The notes under the pieces were generated by a model. That model worked only from the letters and a program-made list of their open reading frames with translations, ran no database searches and had not been told where the DNA came from. This document shows, in pieces, positions 1 through 11,689 of a stretch of 64,000 nt of DNA. The translations under genes were made by a program, and so were the position numbers. Within the stretch, counting starts at the first letter, position 1, and the number at the start of each line of letters is the position of its first letter. Source of the DNA: Chamaecyparis obtusa (lineage: Eukaryota > Streptophyta > Pinopsida > Cupressales > Cupressaceae); contig BSBK01002080.1 of NCBI GenBank assembly GCA_027943335.1, positions 2,050,001 through 2,114,000 of the forward strand. Direction: 5' to 3'.

Positions 1-926
1 TGAACTTTGTGATTCTCTTTTATTGTCTGCAAAGCTTCTAGGTCCTCCTCTTGTAGGCTTGCATCTCCTTGGGACTTTGGACACACAAGAGTAGTCTCCC
101 TCTCAACAATAAGAGTCACCTCCTCCAAGATCTCCTTTTTAAAAATACGTGGCATTTCAAAACCTAGATACATGGTCCATGAGGGTCTCCAAGACTACAT
201 TAAGTTTTCATTTCCCTCTAGTGGATATGGTGAACTTTCTTATACTAGGGCAGCAATAACTACTTGATCATCTTGCCTTGGTGCTTGTGCCAAAAAATTC
301 TTAATCAAGTGATCTTTTTCTACAATCTATTTAGCAAGCGTCTCTTGCTCATGATCATGAAATTTATCATTTTTTGCTATCTCTTTTTAGAAATCCTTCA
401 CATTTTTTGTAACTCTCAGAAAGATGACCCTTATTAATTATTTATACTCTTCTATCTTTTCTTCATGGATCTTCTCTTGTTTATTCTTCTCTTCAAGGGT
501 CTACTTATAAATTGCTATCTTGTTCTCTAGCTACGTTGAGATCCCTTCTTCATGAGCCACCATCTCCATATATTGCCTTGAGACTTCTTCTTTTCGAGCC
601 CTCATCTCCACATAGTCTTTTATCAAAGAGTTCATTTCTTCTGAAAAAATTTCCAACCAGTCACTGGAGTTCATATTTGAAGTGGTGTTGGACTAATTCT
701 GAGGATTGTAATGGTGACCCTCATAGGGTGGTTCATAGTAATGTTGCTAGGATGCTTGATGCGGAGTGGGAGGGTATGGTGGTGCATGCTAGTAACTTGC
801 TATTGGTGGGACATTTTGGCTATATGTTGCTTCTTGGATAGCTTGATATAGCATGAATGATGACACATGGGTAGCTTTATCAAGATATGAGGAGTGATAG
901 GGTGAATACACATTAGGAATTGACAT
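1..926 (-). pseudogene. gypsy gag fragment (element G0), 5' part
   Basis: On the minus strand an ATG at 926 opens a frame that runs off the left window edge. It encodes a Tyr/Pro/Gln-rich N-terminus (for example YEPPYEGHHYNP) followed by a Glu/Lys-rich stretch that looks like a coiled coil, as in the Gag N-terminus of plant Ty3/gypsy elements. The frame is kept but has several TAG/TAA codons where Gln is plausible. The leader between primer site and start codon is split: 927-1011 lies left of copia-1 and 8006-8092 lies right of it. Capsid, zinc knuckle and pol would be to the left, outside the window. The family assignment rests on composition and on the primer-site context at 8093-8110, not on a conserved domain. 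Confidence 0.5.
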
Positions 927-1016
927 GCTTATTCATCAAATGAGTTGGTAAAAGGGATATCTTATGAAAATTAATAGTACTTGGACTGCTTAAACTAGTA
1001 AAATTTTCTTAGAGTC

Positions 1017-2221
1017 TATTACGAATGAATGTTGGATGTTGTTAGTCATTCTATAGTAGTTGTTGTTGCATTCATGACCATGATTGTCATTGATGTCAAC
1101 ACAGTGATCTTCTGGAGAATATCAGAGAACCAGATGGTGTTTTGATTAGCACATGTGGGATATTGTAGTTGGGGCTATACAATGTTGAGGTTATACTCTT
1201 TGATATGTTATATGTATATGGTTAAGAGTGCAAATAGTAATTCATTAATTCATGAAAGTTATGAGCATTTTGGTAAAAGCAGTATTCAGGCACTGTTCCG
1301 TAGTAGCGGTTTGTGGAAATCGGATGATATCTCCTAATCAGGATGGAATCTAGTTTTGTGCAATTAAAGGGAAGTTTGAGACACATTTATGGTGATGTGG
1401 TTCATAGTGAAAACTTTGAGGTTGCATGAGTGAAGAGATATTGCATTTGGAAGCCGACAGTTTTTATGTAATTTTGATGTAGCGTATGGAAACTTTTATT
1501 TTGTAATTATGTGCCGACTCATTTGTAATTATTTGAGTGTGGTATAAAGGAAGAAATTTTTTTCCTTATTGTATGTAGTTGAAATGTGAAATAATTCTGA
1601 GCATGCTTTGGTTTCATGCGAATGTAAGCATGAAGTGATCGAAGAAAAGAGCCTAAGAGATTGTGAAAGTGAAATTGTGAAGGAAGACATGCAAAGTACA
1701 GAGATCTGGAATTAAGATTTGGTGTAGCAGTGAGTGTGGTTTGGCATAGTAAGGAGGTAACATATTTCATATTATTCTACTAAATAATATCAAGGTTATT
1801 TGGATAGTGTGTTTAGTGATCTTACCCTAAAGCTATTTGGGTAGTGGGTCCTTTTGTCTTCCATAACTCTTAACAGGGTTAGAATCTTTTAACAGGGATT
1901 CAAAATCTCCTAAAAGGGATTTATATGTAATAAATGTATTTCATAAGACTCCTAATAGAGTCCATCCTCTCACAAGGAATATTCATATTAGTGCATCTTT
2001 TATGGGCATTATTCCCACTGGGGTTTACTCTTTGATCAAGAGGTTCCCTAGTCAACATATCTTGTGTTATTATGTCATTGTGTATGAATATCTTTGTATG
2101 GTTAGTATGCATTTCTTACATGGTTAAATACTGTTGAAGGTGTTAAAATTTATAATTATCTGATAACTGATTCAACCCCCCCCCCCCTCTTTGTTATCTT
2201 GGTGGACTTTACTTTCTAACA
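1017..2221 (+). repeat. copia-1 5' LTR
   Basis: It aligns along its length with 6804-8000. Shared landmarks include 'gcacatgtgggatattgtag' near 1150 and 6940 and a C-run before the 3' end. The left end is fixed by the target duplication and the right end by the primer site three bases on. Confidence 0.92.
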
Positions 2222-2223
2222 AT

Positions 2224-2235
2224 TGGTATCAGAGC
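2224..2235 (+). other. copia-1 primer binding site
   Basis: TGGTATCAGAGC, complementary to the 3' end of plant initiator tRNA-Met, as in most Ty1/copia elements. It starts two bases after the LTR. Confidence 0.92.
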
Positions 2236-2278
2236 GACAGGTCCTTGAAAAGGAAAGTTTAATAGCTTAAGGAGATCC

Positions 2279-5200
2279 ATGGAAAATTTTAGGAAAGAAA
2301 GCCCTAAGTTTGATGGAGTAAATTTTGAAAGCTGGAAGGAAAAGATGAAGACACATATATTGTGTTTAGGACCAGGCTATCAATTGATTACAAAGAATGA
2401 TAGGACTATAATTGAAAAAGATAGTCTTGAAACAAGTACTAAAGATGAGGTAGATCTATTCATGTGTAAGATACTTGCAAGAGAAGCACTCTTGATAGCA
2501 CTTCCAGAGAATGAATATAGTCAGGTAAAATGTTTTAATAAATCTAATGAAATTTGGAAAGCTTTACACTCTACTTTTGAAGTTGATGAACATGCAAAAA
2601 GAGCTAGATTACATAATTGGATATGTGCATTTGAAGATATTAGAATGATGGAAGCTGAATCTGTTAGAAGCTATATTGGTAGAATGTCAGAAATTGTTGC
2701 AGGGATAAAATCTTGTGGAAGATCAAAGATAGAGAATGAAGTGATATGGAAAATTTTGAGGACATTGACTCCTGTATTTAAGCAGACAACACAGATGATT
2801 GAACAAGTTATACCTTGTACTACAAACTTTACAAGAGAGACTCTTCTTGGAAGATTGGAAGCAGCAGAGATGAACCTGAGGTTATCAGGAGACTTACCTA
2901 GAATGGAGACAACATTCAGTGCTCTTAGTACTCATCCTACTTTGTCAAGAAGTACCAGTGTGAGTGGAGATTATGCCAGTAGGAGTAGCTCTAGAAGTGA
3001 AGAAGATAAGAAGATTGAAGAAGGTATTGCCATGCTTGTGAAAAGAGAACCAGATGGTAAGAAATTTTTTTAATGTTGGACTTGTCAAGAATATGGTCAT
3101 TTTGCATCTAAATGTCCTAAGAGAGTAAAGAAGTACAAAAATAATTTCAAGCCTAGAAGATCTAAGGAATTTTATTATGCTAATGATGAAGATCTTGAAT
3201 CTAGTATAGAAAGAACTTTGAGTGAAAATGATACTGAGAATAATGATGAAATAGGATTTGTAGCAATTAAAGAAGAAAATTCTAAATCTGATGTTAAAGA
3301 AGAAAAAGCATTAGTTTCCTAAGTTGAAAAGAAAGCTGATTGGATTATAGACAGTGGTTGTTCACATCATATGACTGGAGATATGAAGAAGTTCATAAAG
3401 TTTAACAATTATGATGGAGGAGTTGTTAGAGTTGGTAACAATGCACCTTGTTTGATTAAAGGTATAGGATCTATTACTCTTGATGGAAAGACTAATACTG
3501 ATGATGTTTACTTTGTTGATGGATTGAAACATAATCTTTTGAGTGTTGGACAGTTAGTGGATAAAGAATATCAAGTTTGGTTTATTGAGAAAACTTGTGT
3601 GATAAAGGATAAAGTTGGAAATCTAATTGGAACTGGATCTAGAACCAGAGGTAATGTATTTCAATTGAATCCTACTCAGATGACATGCTTGATTACTAAA
3701 ATTGATGACAGTTGGTTATGGCATAGAAGGTTTTGTCATATAAACTTTGATAACATTGTGAAAGTGAGTACTACACTTGCAGTAAGGGATTTCCCTAAAA
3801 TTATGAAGCCTATTAACATGATTTTCAAAGAATGTGTGATTGCTAAGCAGAAGATAAGTTCATTTCCTAGTAAGAAGTTCACATTGGTAGAGAAGTTGGA
3901 GATTGTTCATACAGACTTGAGCGGTCCTACTAGGACTAGAGGATTCTATGGAGAAAAGTATTTTATGATTATTGTTGATGATTTTACAAGAATGATGTGG
4001 ATTGCATTTCTGAAAGAAAAATCTGAAGCATTTGATAAGTTTAAGATCATTAAGAATAAAGTTGAGAATGAATCTGGAATGAAGATTAAATGTTTGAGAT
4101 CTGATAGAGGTGGAGAATTTACTTCTAGAGAGTTTAACACCTTTTGTGAAGTGAATGGTATTAAGAGATAGTTTTCAGCCCCTAGAACACCTGAACAAAA
4201 TGGTATTGCAGAAAGAAGAAACAAGTCAGTAACTGAAGCAGCAAGAGCTATGTTATTTGAGAATGACTTGGCAAAGACATTTTGGAGAGAAGCAATGAAT
4301 ACAACAGTATATACAATAAACATAGTACAAATCAAAGCAGACACAGATAAGACACCTTATGAATTATGATTTGGACATGCACCCTCAGTTAAGTATTTTA
4401 GAATTTTTGGAAGCAAATGTTATATAAATAGAGATGATGATATTGGAAAGTTTGATCCTAGAAGTGATGAAGGTATTTTTCTTGGATATTCTTTGAAGAG
4501 AAAAGCATATAGATGTTACAATAAGAGAACTAAAACTATTGTTGAGAGTGCAAATGTTAAAGTTGATGAGAAGTTTAAAATTTAGGAAAGAATGCTTGAT
4601 TATGAATATGATGAAGAAGCTAATCCTTAGACTAACATTGAAACTACTGAATTATTCTATGAGACTAACAGTGAATTGTTGAATGATAATCATATTGCAG
4701 AAGAAACTAGAGAAGAAACCAGAGAAGAATCTAAAGAAGAATCTACAATTGAAGCAAGATCTGTGACTATGACACTGAACATGTATCTATCTAGACATCA
4801 TCCTATTGAACAAGTTATTGGAAGTTTGGATAGAGGAGTTATGACTAGAAATAAGGTACATTTATGTTTGATTTCTCAAATTGAACCTAAATCTACTAAT
4901 GAAGCTTGTGAAGATGAACATTGGATTAATGCTATGAAAGAAGAACTAGATCAAATTGAAAAGAACAAGACATGGGAATTGGTTCCTAGACCTAAAGACA
5001 AGAATGTGATTGGAACTAAATGAGTATTCAAAAACAAGATGAATAAACAAGGAGAAGTAGTAAGAAACAAAGCAAGATTAGTATGTAAGGGATACTCGTA
5101 GCAAGAAGGAATTGACTATGAAGAAACCTTTGCACTAGTAGCAAGACTTGAAGCAGTAAGAATGTTTTTGGCTTATGCAGCTTTTAAGAAATTCAAAGTG

Positions 5201-6414
5201 TATCAGATGGATGTGAAGTCCACATTTCTAAATGGTGAATTGGAAGAAGTCTACATTGAGTAGTCTGAAGGTTTTCCTTTAACTCAAGAAGGAGATATGG
5301 TATGTAAACTGAAAAAAGCATTATATGGACTAAAGCAAGCACCTAGAACTTGGTATGCTAGATTGGATAAGTATTTGTTGAAATTGGGATTTACTAAAGG
5401 AATAGCAGATAGTAATCTATACACAAAAGAAATTGAAAATGGATTGTTACTTATAGTTATTTTTGTTGATGACATTATCTTTGGTGGAGAAGATGAAGCT
5501 AGTGACAAATTTGTTGATGAAATGAAGACTGAATTTGAAATGAGCATGATTGGTGAGATGAAATAATTTTGGGATTAAAGATAACATAGAACAATGATGG
5601 TATCTTTGTTAGCCAGACAAAGTAATTGAATTATTTGCTGAAAAGATTTGGAATGGAGAACTGTAAACCAGTTGGAACACCTATGGTTACAGGACACAAA
5701 CTATCAAGTAAAGATGAAACACCATTAGTTGAGCAGTAGAAATATAGATCCATGATTGGAGGATTTTTGTACTTAACACACACTAGATTGGATATACAAC
5801 ATTTAGTTGGAATGGTAGAAAGATTTCAAGCTGAACCTAGAGAGTCACATTATGTAGCAGTAAAGAGGATATTGAGATATTTAAGAGGCACAATGGACTA
5901 TGGATTGTGGTATGAAAAATCTGATGATTTTACCCTATGTGCATATACAGATGTTGATTGGGGAGGTAGTGTTGATGATAAGAAAAGCACCAGTGGTGGA
6001 GCCTTTTTTCTTGGAGGAAGATTGGTTTCCTGGTTGAGCAAGAAGCAGAATTATATTTCACAGAGTACATCAGAAGTAGAATATGTAGCAACAGCAAACA
6101 ATTGTAACTAGATAATTTGGATGAAGCAGATGCTAAAGGATATTAGAATTAAGTTTTTTGAGCCTATTGTCATACATTGTGACAACACCAGCATAGTCAG
6201 TATGTCTAAGAATCCTATATTGCAATCTAAAACTAAGCATATAGAGATCAAGTATCATGTTGTAAGAGAGAAAGTTGCTAAGAAAGAAGTCAGACTGGAG
6301 TACATATGCACAAAGGAATAGATAGCATACATATTTACAAAGCCTTTTCCTAAGGATACATTTGAGTATCTGAGAGGTATGCTTGGGGTTATGCCCCAGC
6401 CTACTTTTGAGTAA
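2279..6414 (+). pseudogene. copia-1 gag-pol polyprotein, degenerate
   Basis: It begins at ATG 2279. Gag covers about 2279-3070 and a CX2CX4HX4C knuckle follows at 3074-3115 (CWTCQEYGHFASKC). Protease carries DSGCSHHMTGD near 3350. Integrase has the HRRFCH...H part of its zinc site, but the first Cys of the CxxC is lost (FKECV), and the core motifs HTDLSGP, VDDFTR and RSDRGGEF. Reverse transcriptase has [11 protein letters not shown] and the FVDDIIFGG active site near 5460. RNase H has YTDVDWGG. One frame (2279 frame) holds to about 5566; a frameshift then moves to the 5752 frame. In-frame stops are mostly TAG at Gln positions (4169, 4583, 4628, 5099, 5261, 5737, 6109, 6319), TAA at 3071 and 3320, and Trp to TGA at 4367 and 5021. 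The frame closes at TAA 6412. It cannot encode a working polyprotein. Confidence 0.92.
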
Positions 6415-6803
6415 TGATGTAGTTGATTGTATCTGTCTAGTGGTATATGATCCCTATCTTTTTGTTGATTGGATGTTGGTACTTCCTCTATGGGGGAGTA
6501 TGTGTATCTAAGCTGAGTAATGAGGACTCTTGTGAATGTATTTTCTAAAACAGTGTCTTTTGACATTGAGTTGTTGACATAGTGATGAAATTTCTGTCAT
6601 TGATGTCAATGGGGGAGAAGTGTACATGAAAAACCCTATGTACCATCTATTGGAGAGAACTATATAGGAAAATGAAGCAAGATTTGATTGATGAAGAGGA
6701 TTTGAAGAATCTTCAGAGCATCATCGCAGCAGTGTTGCAGTATTAGATTTTTGGAACATTGGATGTTTTTCATCTATGTTGCCATCAATGCAATGGAGGA
6801 GAT
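6415..6803 (+). other. copia-1 3' untranslated region and polypurine tract
   Basis: There is no reading frame here. The purine run AATGGAGGAGAT at 6792-6803 abuts the 3' LTR and is the likely plus-strand primer. A second purine-rich string (TCAATGGGGGAGAAG near 6606) resembles copia polypurine tracts too and may be a relic. Confidence 0.7.
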
Positions 6804-8000
6804 TGTTAGGAATGAAAGTTGGATGTTGGCACTCATTTTTTAGTAGTTGTTGTTGCATTCATGACTATGATTTTCATTGATGTCAACACAATGATCTTCT
6901 GGAGACTAGCAGAGAAGCAAATAGTGTTTTGATTAGCACATGTGGGATATTGTAGTTGGAGCTATGTGATGTTGAGGTTATACTCTTTGACATGATATAT
7001 GTATATGGTTAAGAGCGTAGATAGTAATTCATTGATTCATGAAATTTATGAGCATTTTGGTAAAAGTAGTATTCAGGCAGTGTTCCTGACTAGCGGTTTG
7101 TGGAAATCGGATGATATCTCCTAATCAGGATGGAATCTAGTTTTTCATAGTTAAAGGGAAGTTTGAGACACATTTATGGTTATGTGGTTCATAGCACAAA
7201 CTTTGAGGTCACATGAGTGAAGAGATATTGCATTTGGAAGCCAATAGTTTTTATGTAATTTTGATGTAGCGTATGGAAACTTTTATTTTGTAATTGTGTG
7301 CCGACTCATTTGTAATTATTTGAGTGTGGTATAAAGGAAGGAATGTTTTTCCTTATTGTATGTAGTTGAAATGTGAAAGAAGTGTGAGCATGGTTTGGTT
7401 GCATGCGAATGTAAACATGAAGTGAAGAAAAGAGCTTAAGAGATTGTGAAAATGAAATTGTGAAGGAAGACATGCGAAGTATAGAGATCTAGAATTAAGA
7501 TCTGGTGGAGTAGTGAGTGTGGTTTGGCATAGTAAGTAGGTAACATATTTCATATTATTCTACTAAATAATATCAAGGTTATTTGGATAGTGTGTTCAAT
7601 GATCTTACCCTGAAGCTGTTTGGGCAGTGGGTCCTTCTGTCTTCCATAACTCTTAACAGGGTTAGAATCTTTTAACAGGGATTCAAAATCTCCTAATAGG
7701 GAATTATATGTACTAAATGTATTTCATAAGACTCCTAATAGAGTCCATCCTCTCACAAGGATATTCATATTAGTGCATCTTTTGTGGGCATCATTCCCAC
7801 CGAGGTTTACTCTTTGATCAAGAGGTTCCCTAGTCAACATATCTTGTGTTATTGTGTCATTGTGTATGAATATCTTTGTACAGTTAGTAATTGCATTGCT
7901 TACATGGTTAAATGCTATTGAAGATGTTAAAATTTATAATTATCTGATAACTGATTCACCCCCCCCTCTCAGTTATCTTGGTGGACTTTACTTTCTAAAA
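6804..8000 (+). repeat. copia-1 3' LTR
   Basis: It starts TGTTAGG and is nearly the same length as the 5' copy (1,197 against 1,205 bp). The terminal CA has mutated to AA just before target GAGTC at 8001. Confidence 0.92.
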
Positions 8001-8092
8001 GAGTCACCATGGTGTTTGGAAGAAGCTAACTCTAAAGGATGATTTCAATGAGGATCACATGAAGATCTCAGTGAATGATGGGAAACAAGGTT

Positions 8093-8110
8093 GTCCCACC
8101 AGGTGTGCCA
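8093..8110 (-). other. probable primer binding site of gypsy G0
   Basis: Read on the minus strand this is TGGCACACCTGGTGGGAC, an 18-base site starting with the TGG typical of plant gypsy primer sites. It lies between a likely LTR end (TG...., plus strand 8119) and the leader that leads to the minus-strand gag start at 926. I do not name the tRNA. Confidence 0.55.
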
Positions 8111-8118
8111 AAAACTAT

Positions 8119-9340
8119 TGTCACTAGGGATTGCACCCAAATATGGCTAAGTGTGAACTTAGGAACCCTGTGAAACATGGGTCTACTTTTAGGCTGTGGG
8201 TAACCTATCAGAAAGTAGACCTCCATATTACGAGTTGACTTCCCCTTAAATTATCTTGAAACTTAAACTAACTTTAGGAGGAAAAGTGAGAGAGAGTGCA
8301 TGAAATTAAAATAACTAGAAATAAACCTAGGTGATTCACCAAATTTGGATAGATTGACAAACTACAAACAAACTCACAATGGGATTCAAACATAACTTGA
8401 GCATCACAACTTCTCCCTAATTCTTATCTTTTCCCTTTGAAGTAACAAGGTTCTATTTGTAAATGAGGAGGGAAAATGAATCCCACAACCCCAAAATACT
8501 TTCAAATGCACACAAATGTGTACTTTGGGAAATAAAAAGTGTTTATGAGAATCTAAATGAACAAAATATCAAGTAAAGGACTAACTTTAATCATAATACA
8601 TTGATATAAAACCCACCAAAAAACTCACAAAACTACAGGAATAAGAAGGATAATTTTCATGCACTAAATTAAAAGGAGCCAAAATACAACTTGCTTCTCC
8701 AGAGCTACAAACATTCACCTCCAAGTGAGAGAGAATGAATAACTAACCTCAATCACCTAAGTGAAATGTATATAAACTAAACCTAAGAATCTACATTCAA
8801 GACCCTCAACCTCACCAAAAATGGAAGAAATCTGCATTTATGGCCTATGAAAGATGCCTCTCAAATATGGATGTCAGATTCTTAGATTTGTAGGGGAAGG
8901 GGAAAAATTAAAAATCCTAAAAAAGACAAGCCATTAAAGTATACCTATCTCCTCTAAATCTTTCTCTATAAATGATATTCTAACAAATAATTTTTAAAAA
9001 CACCATTTCTTAGTATCTTACAATAATAAAAGCAATGATTTCACATTAAAATACTTTCCCCCATGCCTTAAATATATGTGGATCTAAATTGTATTTTATG
9101 ACTCAACCCAATTTAAATTAATTAAAAAGGGGAAAACATACTTAAAAATATCTACATCTTTTTAAAAAATAAATTCACTTTCACATAGCATCTGACCCCT
9201 AGGAATAAATATTTATAATTTAATTGATAAATTTCTCAACCTAATCCTTAAAAGGAAAAGGGAAAACTTATTAATCAACACTTTGCAAAAACTGATCCAA
9301 GCAAAAAAAAAAAGATGCCAAAACATCGACACTTCACTGA
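8119..9340 (-). repeat. probable inner part of the G0 5' LTR
   Basis: This DNA is A-rich on the plus strand (T-rich on the element's sense strand), has no credible reading frame, and sits directly upstream of the G0 primer site, where a 5' LTR must be. The inner boundary is placed at TG 8119. The outer boundary is unknown because the partner LTR lies outside the window, so the right limit is arbitrary. Confidence 0.35.
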
Positions 9341-10359
9341 ACTAATTGGGGAAAGTTGTAGTCTTTGAACTCACATTTTGCTTTTGAATTGAGCTCAGTT
9401 TGGAAACTTCTTGGCCTTTTCCTTCATGGAATTGATCGAGGTAGGTTTCATTTGTTCAATATTCATGTTTTTCAGTCTCTTAGAATTTTTTATTTAGTGT
9501 ATCTCTACATTTGAAAGCACTGTGTGATAGCATCTCTCTGTGATAGTTGATGGTACTGGTTTGCGTAGATTAACCACTAGTTTTATTTTGATATAAATTC
9601 AATTCCATTATATTTTCTATTGAGGCATCATGTATTTGATGGTGGTTTGATGACCCATGGGTTAGGGCATTGGATTTTTGTTTCATTTCTTGAAATGTTG
9701 AGAGCCCATGAAAAACTAGGGCATCACATTCTCTTGCATTTGACCGTGCCTTTTGATTTGTTATGATGGCATCATTGTTTATACATAATCTGATGTTGAT
9801 TCATTTACGTATTCATTTGGGCATCATTCTGATGTTGCCACTTTTACTAGTTTTTTCTATTTTTATTTCTTTTGATATTAGAGCATGCTTACATCATTAT
9901 AGCCCGATTGAGGACCCTCGAGAGCTATTGACACCATGGTGTTAATTCTATGAAACCCGTGAGCTTATGGCTTATATCTTCTTATTTATTTTTTTATGCC
10001 CGCTATTTATTGTTGATGGCATTGTTATGATATTTCCATTCAATTTTCTACTACTTTGATGCCTATTGGCTCTTCTAGGCCTGTGAGCTATAAGCCATGA
10101 TAGTTTTCATTGTGTTTTCTCTCTGTTTGGAGCATATGACCCCTTTTCGTGTTGTTCCTAACATGACGAGCTGACTATTTTTGGTGCCCGTGAGAAAGCT
10201 AGGGCACCAACGTATTGGCATCATGTTTATTTGACCATGATTGTTCAGAACTGTTTATGTCCTGCGAGCCCTTATGCTACATCTCCTTTTGCCACTGTGA
10301 CATGCTCACTATTTTGCAATATGTGAGTTATGGCTATTTGTGTTTACCGGTTTCATCAT
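9341..10359. repeat. degenerate repetitive DNA with a GCCCGTGAGCT motif, left of G1
   Basis: Variants of GCCCGTGAGCT, often followed by GGGCA or a TATGGC-like string, recur loosely every 50-130 bp (near 9702, 9900, 9953, 10079, 10188 and 10261). The same motif continues at 40826-41250 beyond G1, so both parts formed one stretch before that insertion. No protein is recognisable. It could be the body of a long LTR, possibly G0's. Confidence 0.5.
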
Positions 10360-11571
10360 TGATGATTCAAGTTTATGGGATGATTTGTTTATGATTTTCT
10401 AAGTTCAAACTTAAATATCTTATGGTTTTTCATAAACATTATATAGCCTTTTATGTTTCTAAGCTTTAGCCATATGTATATTTGATACTTTTGAAACTAA
10501 AGGACAAGACTAAATATATATATACATTAATGAATTTTATGATAAAATATGGTATTTTTCTTCTCTAGATTTAATGGGTAGACCTCCTACAGTTGTGTGA
10601 CAAGTCTACTTTAAAATAGGAAAACTTATTATAATCTCTGCCTTGGATTTGTGTTGTGGATTCTATTATGTTAACCTTTTGCAGGAGAAGAATAAGTCAG
10701 CAAGGAGCACGGACTCAAGGATGAGTGGGTCTTTTAAGGTGAGTAACTATTTCAGATCTCATCATAGCTCCACTCCTCCATAACTTTGTGGTTGTTGATT
10801 CAGACCAAGTCAATCTAGTTACCAAGTGTTCCTATATTCTCAAAGCACTAAATATGGCTTATCTTCTTGCATAAATGATGTTGTTGTTCCTATAACTGAA
10901 GTTGTTATGCTATGTAATGAACACCCTAGTCTATAGGTGTTCTATTTTTCTTAGTTTCTTTTAAATAAGATGAAACTTATGATTCCAGGCTAGTTAGACA
11001 TTTTGAGGAATTTAAACTGTAATCCAGCAATAGAGTGAAATACTTTGATATCCTATATTGTATCTATGTTTTGTTAAATGAATATATGATAGTTCTAGAT
11101 TTCAATCTCTGATTTATAATTCATTCATACTTTCATGGGGGCCCACATGGGAGGTGGATTCCTTGTTCATGCTTAAGTAGGATTCACTTAAGTTTCTTTG
11201 AAGTTGTTAAGAACTATTGCTCTTGCAGCCACTGGTAGCAGAACCATTGACTATTTCCTGTAGCATAGATTTACTTCTCAAGCATTATCTATTTACTATT
11301 AATTTTTTCCTTCAAGATGAGAGTTAATCTATAGTTTCAATTCCTAGTATAAATCTCTTGTAGCAATAGCTTTTACTTTAGTAGTGATGACTCTTAAGGA
11401 GAACTAAAGCATAAACTTTGCAGCCATCATCTCAAGTTCACATTCCCGGATTGATACATTTAATGATGTCTAGCATGATGTTCTAAGTGGATATGTCATG
11501 ATTTTAAGCAATGAATCACTATTAAAGGATGTCCAATCCTTGAGTTACTAGGATATTATTCTAACCAGTCA
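10360..11571 (+). repeat. G1 5' LTR
   Basis: It begins TGATGATTCAAG and ends CCAGTCA. It matches 39683-40820 over most of its length but keeps about 340 bp (roughly 11200-11500) that the 3' copy lacks. It has only a short AT run (10512-10524) where the 3' copy has about 246 bp. Confidence 0.85.
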
Positions 11572-11575
11572 TTTT

Positions 11576-11593
11576 TGGCATCGTTATCAGGGA
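11576..11593 (+). other. G1 primer binding site
   Basis: TGGCATCGTTATCAGGGA follows the LTR by four bases. It resembles the plant tRNA-Asp primer site TGGCGCCGTTGCCGGGGA used by Athila-like elements. Most differences are G to A or C to T at or near CpG, consistent with methylcytosine decay. Confidence 0.7.
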
Positions 11594-11689
11594 TGATGTC
11601 AATTTAGTTCGACCCAGAAGTTATTAAGTTAGTTTTCATTCTTCATAATTTTGTATGCATAGACATAGAGATCATCTTGGGTTATTCCT

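Larger units (their letters stand above)
1017..8000 (+). mobile_element. Ty1/copia LTR retrotransposon, copia-1, complete but decayed
   Basis: Two long terminal repeats (1017-2221 and 6804-8000) flank a primer binding site, a gag-pol frame and a polypurine tract. The 5-bp target duplication GAGTC is perfect: 1012-1016 and 8001-8005. The consensus ends are TGTTA...TAACA; the 5' end now reads TA and the 3' end AA. Domain order is gag, zinc knuckle, protease, integrase, reverse transcriptase, RNase H, which is the copia order. It landed in the leader of the minus-strand gypsy element G0. Many nonsense codons and at least one frameshift make it non-autonomous. Confidence 0.95.

Noticed and set aside
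9763..9945. 60-codon hydrophobic frame
   Set aside because: It is short, lies in degenerate repeat DNA and has no splice context or family resemblance.
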